This document shows positions 6,738 to 11,914 of a stretch of DNA of 11,914 nucleotides, in pieces; the stretch's first letter is position 1; each line of letters starts with the position of its first letter. Position numbers and translations under genes: made by a program. This DNA comes from Verrucomicrobiota bacterium. GTDB taxonomy: Bacteria; Verrucomicrobiota; Verrucomicrobiia; Chthoniobacterales; UBA10450. The notes under the pieces were generated by a model that saw only the letters and a list, made by a program, of their open reading frames with translations, did not search any database and had not been told where the DNA came from. The stretch covers positions 1 through 11,914 of the forward strand of contig QHOM01000177.1 in assembly GCA_003218785.1 (NCBI GenBank). Reading direction: 5' to 3'.

Positions 6738-6941
6738 ATGAGAACAAACGCTGTGTTGAATGCAACCGAACTGGCTAAGCCGAGCTACCGGAATCCCGTG
6801 CCAGCGACACTAGGCGAACCCGAACCGACGTATGGTTGCAATTGCGATCGGTGGGGCCATCCCTGTCCGGGTGGTGTTGAGCGCAACCTCCAGCCGAAGG
6901 CGGAGCTTCCGATTTCATCCCCAGCCGAAGAAACGAGGTAA
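6738..6941 (+). CDS. 67-residue small protein with a three-cysteine motif, unrecognised
   Basis: A near-perfect ribosome-binding site, AAAGGAG at 6725-6731, sits six bases before the ATG at 6738, making this start much better than the in-frame ATG at 6696. The product begins MRTNAVLNATELAKPSY, has no signal peptide or membrane segment, and carries CNCDRWGHPCPGG at about residues 36-48, with three Cys and one His that could bind a metal or be modified. A Pro/Glu-rich tail follows and the frame ends in TAA at 6939-6941. I do not recognise the family. No peptide-modifying enzyme is adjacent. It is transcribed divergently from the AraC gene across a symmetric operator-like region, so that regulator is a candidate controller. 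A chance ORF is unlikely given the ribosome-binding site. Confidence 0.6.
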   Translation: MRTNAVLNATELAKPSYRNPVPATLGEPEPTYGCNCDRWGHPCPGGVERNLQPKAELPISSPAEETR

Positions 6942-7010
6942 AAGGTTGTGAAAAGCTCGTGGCCGTGACCCTTTCCGAATCGCGCGCGGGGTCGAGAAGA
7001 TTTTATGCCT

Positions 7011-7562
7011 TCAAGACCCGCACGGCAACGAACTTGGCGAAAGTGCAGCGCGTAAGCGGTCGAGAAAAGGAACCTGTGCAGGATTGATTTTTCGCCGCGC
7101 AACTTCTTCTCCGACGAATTCGCCGCGATCGATCTCCGGAAATTGTTTCAGTTGTCCCGACCGCAGCGGCCACTCCATTTCGAAAGGGTTGGATCTCAAC
7201 TGGAAAGATTCCAGCAAATCGCCTTCAAAAGCCCAGGCGTGAACAATCTTGCCGCCTTTCTGCTTTATCGAGCCAAGCTCAATCCAGTTTCCGTGCGGCC
7301 GAATGCCAAGCTCTTCTTCAAATTCAATTTGAGCGCGCGTCAGGAGAGCTTCGCCTTTTGGAATTGTCCACACGCCTTCGTCTTTTTTGGCAAAGAACGG
7401 TCCGCCCGGATGAACAAGAAGTAATTCAAGGACATCACCTTTACGCCGAAACATCAATAAACCCGCGCTGACACGGGCTTGCGAACGGTTTCTCGAGGGA
7501 TCTGGTGAAGAATAATTGCCAGCCATTTCGGTGATAATAGCTTGCCGTTTTGTTGTAGCCAC
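7011..7562 (-). CDS. Nudix-fold protein with altered Nudix box
   Basis: The product is 183 residues from GTG at 7562; ATG at 7526 is an alternative, and neither has a good ribosome-binding site. SAGLLMFRR at residues 32-40, HPGGPFFAKKDEGVWTIPKGE at 51-71 and EFEEELGIRP at 80-89 identify a Nudix hydrolase of the kind that acts on nucleoside-diphosphate derivatives. The consensus box is G-x5-E-x7-R-E-U-x-E-E-x-G. Here G70 is followed by only eight residues before the R position, which is Ile79, so about five residues and the first conserved Glu are missing. The metal-binding EFEEE is kept. The protein may be inactive or altered. The downstream part (FEMEWPLRSGQLKQFPEIDRGEF) is well conserved for the subfamily. 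The gene converges with the small cysteine-protein gene. Confidence 0.8.
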   Translation of the reverse strand: MATTKRQAIITEMAGNYSSPDPSRNRSQARVSAGLLMFRRKGDVLELLLVHPGGPFFAKKDEGVWTIPKGEALLTRAQIEFEEELGIRPHGNWIELGSIKQKGGKIVHAWAFEGDLLESFQLRSNPFEMEWPLRSGQLKQFPEIDRGEFVGEEVARRKINPAQVPFLDRLRAALSPSSLPCGS

Positions 7563-7667
7563 GTGTCTGCGCCTGTTGTTTCCTCGTGTTTAGTTAAGGG
7601 CGAATCGTGGAGGATTCTAAAGTGCCGGGAAACGACCTGAAAGGTTGCGCACATGAAGATTCCGGTC

Positions 7668-8591
7668 TTAAGCGGCTTTCGGCCGTCCTTTTCCGCTGGC
7701 GATATGCTCACGAAATTCGGTGGGCGACTGGCCGAAGACGCGCTTGAACATGCGATTGAACTGGGTGAGCGACTGAAAGCCGACGTCGTAGGCTACTTCG
7801 CTGATTCTTCGGTTCGGATTCAAGAGCTGGGTCCTTGCGTCCTCCAGCCGGACGCGCGCGACGTAGTCGGTAAATTTCAATCCGGTTGATTTCCGGAAAA
7901 CTTTACAAAAGTGGAACACACTCGCGCCGGCAGCCTTGGCCACAGCAGCCAATGAAAGCGGTTCCATTTTGTGCTTGTCGATGTACTCGCGCGCCTTTTG
8001 CACGAGCGGCGGCTCGGCATTCTGTTGTTCCAACACAATTTGATTGGTCAAAGCGGAGAGTTGTTCGGCGAAAAACGTGAGCAACCGCACAATTGCGTTG
8101 TAGCGGTCTGGCGGGATGAGCGGATTTTTCTCCCACGCTTTGCGGATTTCGGCCGTGAATCGTACTCCGCGCCGCTCCAGCTCGCGGCTCACTTTTGTGG
8201 TGTCCGATTTAGCCAACATATGACGTAACACCTGACCGATTCGCAGATATCCGATGATCTCTGTGCCGAGTCGCACCGGCACCGCGGTTTCGGTTAACCC
8301 GAACGGACAGGTGACGGTGTGCGGGATTAATCCAGTGTGATCAATCATATCCTGATGGGCTTGCAGACAAGCCGCCAACGTGGCAGGCCGTTCGGCGAGC
8401 AGAGCGCAGAACAGATTCTCCTGTTTCTTACCTTGATGCTCCAACTGCCAGTAATCCAACGGACGAAGCGCCAGCGGCAAACCAGTTGCTTTGGTGAAAA
8501 CGCTCTCGTAGTCGCGAAACAGGCGCGACCGGCGCAGCATGTCGATCAGTTGCTTGTTCGAATTCGCACTCGCTGGCGCGGTCGTGGCCAT
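7668..8591 (-). CDS. AraC family regulator with PocR sensory domain
   Basis: The product has 307 residues from ATG at 8589-8591. Residues of about 15-180 match the PocR-type ligand domain (FTKATGLPLALRPLDYW, then HTVTCPFGLTETAVPVRLGTEIIGYLRIGQVL), named after the propanediol regulator PocR. The C-terminal 100 residues are a two-HTH AraC domain with RISEVAYDVGFQSLTQFNRMF and SPTEFR. It is a cytoplasmic ligand-responsive transcription factor; the ligand cannot be read. It is the last gene of a minus-strand group with a cyclic-nucleotide-domain protein and a stress protein, 74 bases after the former, and may be cotranscribed. The second AraC protein at 6149-6550 is its close relative without the sensor and could compete for the same sites. 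Confidence 0.9.
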   Translation of the reverse strand: MATTAPASANSNKQLIDMLRRSRLFRDYESVFTKATGLPLALRPLDYWQLEHQGKKQENLFCALLAERPATLAACLQAHQDMIDHTGLIPHTVTCPFGLTETAVPVRLGTEIIGYLRIGQVLRHMLAKSDTTKVSRELERRGVRFTAEIRKAWEKNPLIPPDRYNAIVRLLTFFAEQLSALTNQIVLEQQNAEPPLVQKAREYIDKHKMEPLSLAAVAKAAGASVFHFCKVFRKSTGLKFTDYVARVRLEDARTQLLNPNRRISEVAYDVGFQSLTQFNRMFKRVFGQSPTEFREHIASGKGRPKAA

Positions 8592-8665
8592 GAAAGGTAA
8601 ACAAACTCTTCCAGCCCGATTTGGCCGTCAATCCGTATCCTGTTCGTGATCCATGAATGGCGACT

Positions 8666-9193
8666 CTAAACCACGGGCTCCAGCGACGCTTTACCCGCGT
8701 GCAGCAACAACATCTTCTCGCGCGCGGCCTGCAAGCGCCTTAGCATGATTGGACTCATTCGTTTGAACAGCTCGTAGCCTAACGAGTGGTCTGTCTCACA
8801 ATATTCCCGCAAAATGGTGCCGTAGAAAAAGATGGCTTCTGTAGGCTCGACGGCGCGGGCGGTAAAATGCCAGACGTAAGGCGGGAACATCCACGACCAA
8901 CCCAGCAAATCTCCAGGCCCGATCGCCTCGATCACAACTGGGTCGCCGAAACTTTTGCCGGACTCGAGTCCAACCCTTCCGCTTTCGATCAAGTAAAAGC
9001 GGTTCGCGAATTCGCCTTCACGCAAAACGATTTGCCCGCTCTTAAAATGCACCGGAATCGCGCAGTCGGTTAGCAGCGCCAGATCTGCGCGGTTCATTCC
9101 GACCAAAAACGGATGAAGCGCCACACGCGCCGCGATCGGTTCCGGTTCTACTTTTTTTCCTGTTTTTGCAGGGGTTTCGATCTCTGTTTTCAT
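8666..9193 (-). CDS. Cyclic-nucleotide-binding-domain protein without DNA-binding domain
   Basis: The product has 175 residues. Residues 27-145 form a Crp/Fnr-type cNMP-binding beta-roll (HPFLVGMNRADLALL, SGQIVLREGEFANRFYLIESGRV, GPGDLLGWSWMFPPYVWHFTARA). The usual phosphate-binding segment ending in R-x-S/T is replaced by PPYVWHFTARAVEP, so cAMP binding is doubtful. A helix (SPIMLRRLQAAREKMLLLH) closes the protein where Crp would begin its helix-turn-helix, which is absent. The start overlaps the stop of the frameshifted stress-protein tail as TAATG, a sign of translational coupling. An AAGAG ribosome-binding site lies just before. The role is probably sensing within the stress cluster; partner and ligand are unknown. 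Confidence 0.85.
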   Translation of the reverse strand: MKTEIETPAKTGKKVEPEPIAARVALHPFLVGMNRADLALLTDCAIPVHFKSGQIVLREGEFANRFYLIESGRVGLESGKSFGDPVVIEAIGPGDLLGWSWMFPPYVWHFTARAVEPTEAIFFYGTILREYCETDHSLGYELFKRMSPIMLRRLQAAREKMLLLHAGKASLEPVV

Positions 9194-9375
9194 TAATCTC
9201 TTCTTTCCCTTTCTTCGACGAGCAGCAGGCGTGGGACGTCACTCCCGCACGAAAATTCGAACGGACTGTGTCGGTGCTGGCAAGTTGGATGCGGGCAGGG
9301 CCTGCGGGTTCCGTTGGTCGCCATTGGAACTGAATCTCTTCTTGTGCGCGCTTTGAGTGGCGATTTCGTCTTCAT
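9193..9375 (-). pseudogene. Frameshifted C-terminal remnant of a universal stress protein gene
   Basis: The frame that ends with TAA at 9195-9193 closes with DVPRLLLVEERERRD. This resembles the normal Usp ending (APCPVLVVREKE plus a few residues) placed directly before a coupled downstream gene. The middle of the frame is not recognisable, and the glycine-rich ATP motif expected after ATHG (G-x2-G-x9-G-S/T) is missing in all frames. The stretch is longer than the normal Usp tail, so insertion or rearrangement, not a single indel, is likely. An independent small gene starting MKTKS is the alternative. Confidence 0.4.
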
Positions 9376-9767
9376 CTACCGTGCGTGGCGATCACGATAA
9401 GATCGACATCGAGTTCTTTCGCTGCTTCGACGATTTCGTGGGTCGCAACTCCTGTGCGAACTATCGATCTTGTGCCGGCGATGCCAGCCGCTCCGGCTGA
9501 ATGCGCCAACGCGCGCAAATCTTTTTCCACAGCAGCCAGTTCCTCTTCATAGAACGCCGTCCCTGTCCGCCCTGCCAATGTCAGTGGGGTTTCCGGCTCA
9601 AGAACGTGCAGTAGTACGATTTTGGAACTTGGTTCTCCAGCAAAGCGAAGCGCGTAGGAAAAAGCTTTCTTCGATGCGGGAGAAAAATCGGTCGGCACCA
9701 GGATTTTCCTGATAGTGATCGCCGCGTGTTCCGCAGCCGAGCTTGTGGCAACTGTCTCTGTTTTCAT
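9372..9767 (-). CDS. Universal stress protein (UspA family), truncated at the ATP motif
   Basis: The product is 131 residues from ATG at 9765-9767. After a 19-residue leader, IRKILVPTDFSPASKKAFSYALRFA is the Usp first strand and helix; VLLHVLEP is strand 2, and VATHEIVEAAKELDVDLIVIATHGR is the conserved helix and strand ending in the ATHG motif. It stops at TGA (9374-9372) exactly where the ATP-binding loop and last strand should follow, so about 30 residues are absent. The truncated protein probably cannot bind ATP or dimerise normally. It is the first gene of the minus-strand stress cluster and divergent from the metal ATPase. Its first 13 bases (ATGAAAACAGAGA) are identical to those of the next gene. 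Confidence 0.8.
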   Translation of the reverse strand: MKTETVATSSAAEHAAITIRKILVPTDFSPASKKAFSYALRFAGEPSSKIVLLHVLEPETPLTLAGRTGTAFYEEELAAVEKDLRALAHSAGAAGIAGTRSIVRTGVATHEIVEAAKELDVDLIVIATHGR

Positions 9768-9813
9768 TTGCGAGAATCGTGGCCCGTTAAGGAAACATGC
9801 GCTTTCCCGGATT

Positions 9814-9832
9814 TGGCAAACGCTGTGCGTTT
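9814..9832 (+). promoter_or_regulatory. Inverted repeat and sigma-54-like element between Usp and ATPase genes
   Basis: AAACGC at 9818-9823 and GCGTTT at 9827-9832 are perfect inverted arms around TGT. The same bases read TTGGCA, then GC ten bases after GG (9815-9816 and 9827-9828), giving sigma-54 spacing on the + strand, with a weak -12 half. Either an operator for the divergent pair or a promoter for the ATPase is possible. Confidence 0.3.
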
Positions 9833-10012
9833 CTTGCCGTGGTACGAGCGCGCCAGTCTTGAATGACGGAGCAATTTTCGCTCAACCAAAGCCAAAACGC
9901 GGAAAGCAGTTTATGCGCGGCAAGCGCACTCTCGATGCAGAGAGGAGGACGAAGCTATATCATTTCATCGCAATGCCGGGATCACCGATCCTGGCTACAG
10001 CAGGATCTGAAA

Positions 10013-11470
10013 ATGAGACCGGCCAACGATATTGATTCGCGGGTGGCGCGAATTCTTGCGAAGGAATCGGAAGTGAAGCAACTCAGGGTCGACGCGCACG
10101 CCCGCAAGATCGATGTCGGATTTTACAGCCCGCCATCGCTCGAGCTCTTTCAACGGGTCGAGATGAAGGTGCGCCGAGAGTTTGATGGCGAGTGGGAGAT
10201 TTCGGTGCAGCCGAATGCACCCTCCGCGCTGTTTCACCGACATCGGATTAACGACCACATAACGGAATTTCATCGGGCGCATCCAACAGTTGAACCGCGT
10301 TTAATCTGGAGACGGATTCCTCTGCCGAAATGGCGGAACCGCCCAGTCCCGCCAGCGACAATCCGCGATTATCGCATCATGCTCGCTCTGGTCGGCACAT
10401 GTGGAATGAGTGCGCTGGCGGGTTTCGGCTTCCGGCGCGCTGCGTATCCAGGGTGGCCAATCATCGTCTCATTTACTGTCGCATACATTGCTGGAGGCTG
10501 GTTTGCCACACAGGATGTCTGGCTGGGACTCAAGCAGCGAAGGATCGACGTCCAGTTTCTGATGATCTTTGTGGCGTTGGGCGCCGCGACAGTTCGCGCG
10601 TGGACTGAAGGTGCGACGCTGCTCTTTCTTTTTTCGCTCAGCAACACGCTCGAACAATTTGCCAATCATCGCACAAAGAAAACGATCGAGTCGTTGCTGA
10701 AGAGCGCGCCGCAGCGAGCGCTCCGCCGCGAGGGTCAATCGTGGATCGAGGTTCCGATTGACGAAATTCGGCCTGGTGACGAGCTCCTCGTCAAGCCCGG
10801 TGAATTATTTCCGGTCGATGGCGTGATGATCGAAGGCGCAACTTCCGCCGATGAATCCGCGTTGACCGGCGAATCGCAGCCCGTTCCAAAGGGGGTGGGC
10901 GATTCCGTCAGCAGCGGCACACTCAATCTGGATGGCCAGGCTGTAATCCGCGCCTCCCGCGAAGAGCAGCAGAGTGCCCTTCAGCGGATTCTCTCGCTCA
11001 TTCAAACGGCGCAGCAGCAGAAAGCGCCTGCTCAGCGATTCACCGATTCGTTTAGCCGTTACTACACTTGGGTTGCCCTCAGCCTCAGCGCATTGCTTTT
11101 CGTAATCTTATTGGCGATCCACAAACCGCTCGCAGACGCTTTTTACCGCACCATGACTTTGCTCGTGGTCGCGTCGCCTTGCGCGCTGGTCTTGTCGATT
11201 CCATCTGCGATTCTGGTCGCGATTGCCGCCGGAGCGCGAAATGGAATTTTGTTCCGGGGCGGCGTTGCGATTGAAAATCTGGCTGGCGTCAACCAATTCG
11301 CCTTCGACAAAACAGGCACGCTGACAAAAGGCACATTGGTTGTGTCGAAGATCGACATTCTGGATGGACGCAGCGAAAACAGCGCCCTTTCAATTGCGGC
11401 CGCGGTCGCGCGTTTTTCCACGCACCCACTCGCGCGCGCCCATTCCGATCGCGACATCTGCAGCTGTTAA
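10013..11470 (+). CDS. Heavy-metal P1B-type ATPase, first two thirds, cut by an internal inversion
   Basis: An AGGA seven bases upstream favours ATG at 10013; ATG at 9863 is in frame but adds a poor leader. The N-terminus (about residues 1-75) resembles a metal-binding HMA fold but has no CxxC. Four membrane helices follow between about residues 120 and 220, then the actuator domain with TGES at 285-288, a helix pair with SPC at 388-390 in the metal pathway, DKTGT with the phosphorylated Asp432, and the N-domain HP at 471-472 in HPLARA. SPC instead of CPC is typical of the P1B-4 group (cobalt, nickel, iron or zinc export). Family similarity ends with codon 476 at 11440; the last nine residues to TAA at 11468-11470 are antisense to the GDGIND region. 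The product lacks the hinge and last helices and should be inactive. The continuation lies on the other strand. Confidence 0.85.
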   Translation: MRPANDIDSRVARILAKESEVKQLRVDAHARKIDVGFYSPPSLELFQRVEMKVRREFDGEWEISVQPNAPSALFHRHRINDHITEFHRAHPTVEPRLIWRRIPLPKWRNRPVPPATIRDYRIMLALVGTCGMSALAGFGFRRAAYPGWPIIVSFTVAYIAGGWFATQDVWLGLKQRRIDVQFLMIFVALGAATVRAWTEGATLLFLFSLSNTLEQFANHRTKKTIESLLKSAPQRALRREGQSWIEVPIDEIRPGDELLVKPGELFPVDGVMIEGATSADESALTGESQPVPKGVGDSVSSGTLNLDGQAVIRASREEQQSALQRILSLIQTAQQQKAPAQRFTDSFSRYYTWVALSLSALLFVILLAIHKPLADAFYRTMTLLVVASPCALVLSIPSAILVAIAAGARNGILFRGGVAIENLAGVNQFAFDKTGTLTKGTLVVSKIDILDGRSENSALSIAAAVARFSTHPLARAHSDRDICSC

Positions 11471-11914
11471 ACTGGGCGCATCGTTGATGCCGTCGCCAAC
11501 CATGGCAACTTTCTTTCCCTCCTGCCGCCAGCGATGAATGCATTGCAGCTTCGCGTCGGGCGCAATCTCCGCATGAACTTCTTTGATTCCCACCTGTGCG
11601 GCCACTGCGTCTGCCGCCGCGGCACGATCGCCTGTGAGGAGAGCGACAGCGGTCGCGCTTCTTTGTAAAAATGCGATTACACTTTTCGCCTCTGGCCGAA
11701 TTTCGTCATGCAAATAAATCACGGCGATCGGTTGGCGCGCAGCGATCCAAACTTCGGCGTCGCTCACAGCCGGCATTTTGGGTAACGCGACCCCCCGATT
11801 GGTTAACAGTCTGCGACTGCCAACAAGAACGGTATCACCGTTGACCGACGCTTCCATGCCGAAGCCGGAAATGATTTGGAAGTCGACGGCCGGGATTGCC
11901 AGCAGGTGGCGTCT
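11390..11914 (-). CDS. Inverted middle segment of the same P-type ATPase (open at window end)
   Basis: The minus frame is open from the window edge. It reads RRHLLAIPAVDFQIISGFG, MEASVNGDTVLVGSRRLL, then the P-domain IRPEAKSVIAFL, VALLTGDRA, GIKEVHAEIAPDAKL, KKVAMVGDGINDAPSL and TAADVAIGMGAR. This is the part that should follow HPLARA of the + strand gene: the GxG ATP site through the hinge motif GDGINDAP. Similarity stops at 11432; the last 14 codons to the stop at 11390 are antisense to the + gene. The ATG at 11855-11857 is internal, so no start belongs to this piece. Its content exactly complements the truncated upstream half, without overlap in domain coverage, which argues for inversion of one gene and not two separate ATPases. 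Confidence 0.8.
   Translation of the reverse strand, partial: RRHLLAIPAVDFQIISGFGMEASVNGDTVLVGSRRLLTNRGVALPKMPAVSDAEVWIAARQPIAVIYLHDEIRPEAKSVIAFLQRSATAVALLTGDRAAAADAVAAQVGIKEVHAEIAPDAKLQCIHRWRQEGKKVAMVGDGINDAPSLTAADVAIGMGAREWVRGKTRDRGRN
11432..11440. repeat. Inversion junction microhomology
   Basis: GCGCGCGCC is the only sequence that fits both halves. On the + strand it codes ARA of HPLARA; on the minus strand it codes GAR of AIGMGAR. In the uninverted gene these two codon groups would form short inverted repeats flanking about 0.5 kb. Confidence 0.6.

Noticed and set aside
9863..10012. A 50-codon N-terminal extension of the ATPase
   Set aside because: The extension is Ser/Gln/Cys-rich and unlike the family, and the ATG at 10013 has a better ribosome-binding site.
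11390..11914. A second, independent metal ATPase on the minus strand
   Set aside because: It has no start of its own, begins mid N-domain, ends mid P-domain, and exactly supplies the block missing from the + gene, so an inverted piece is simpler.
1..11914. CRISPR arrays, tRNA, rRNA, insertion sequence ends or transposase
   Set aside because: No regularly spaced repeats, clover-leaf candidates, rRNA-like stretches or transposase motifs were seen on reading both strands.

Overview
The window looks like a chromosomal stretch from a free-living Gram-negative bacterium. The evidence is an outer-membrane beta-barrel with a signal peptide, a lipoprotein cytochrome c with a lipobox, and a cyclic-glucan-synthase-like gene. 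Family content (YbdK-type ligase, PocR/AraC regulator, universal stress protein, HTH-less cyclic-nucleotide-domain protein, DoxX, monohaem cytochromes) fits soil Verrucomicrobiota (Chthoniobacterales-like) or Acidobacteriota. That placement is an inference from gene content and is not proven here.

Layout, left to right. 1-579 (+) is the C-terminal end of a GH94-type cyclic beta-1,2-glucan synthase. 888-2069 (+) is an intact YbdK-type carboxylate-amine ligase. 2107-2968 (-) is a dihydroorotate-dehydrogenase-like flavoprotein gene with an N-terminal deletion and frameshift. About 3290-3430 (+) is a decayed second copy of the 3' end of the ligase gene. 6059 down to 3475 (-) is a tight four-gene run: DoxX membrane protein, periplasmic cytochrome c, coiled-coil porin, lipoprotein cytochrome c. 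A sensorless AraC regulator (6149-6550, -) lies just upstream of it. 6738-6941 (+) is a 67-residue cysteine-bearing small protein behind a symmetric promoter region. 7011-7562 (-) is a Nudix protein with a shortened Nudix box. 9767 down to 7668 (-) is a stress-type cluster: truncated universal stress protein with a frameshifted tail, cyclic-nucleotide-binding-domain protein, PocR/AraC regulator. From 10013 (+) runs a heavy-metal P1B-type ATPase.

The most striking feature is in that ATPase. The + strand gene runs normally through the membrane domain, TGES, SPC, DKTGT and the N-domain HP motif. At 11432-11440 it switches to the - strand of what should be its own middle segment (GxG nucleotide site, P-domain and GDGINDAP). 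A nine-base GC-rich word fits both coding strands at the switch. This is the expected left junction of an inversion of about 0.5 kb between two short inverted repeats inside one gene. The right junction is predicted a few bases beyond the window end. It may be a true intragenic inversion, a phase-variable switch, or an assembly chimera.

A second theme is gene decay. The flavoprotein, the ligase remnant, the stress protein, the ATPase and probably the Nudix protein all carry lesions, while the respiratory-type operon and the regulators are intact. A third theme is regulation. A GCAAAGC-containing element of about 35 bases occurs upstream of both the ligase gene and the small cysteine protein. 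Read on the other strand, its core matches the GG-N10-GC spacing of a sigma-54 promoter.
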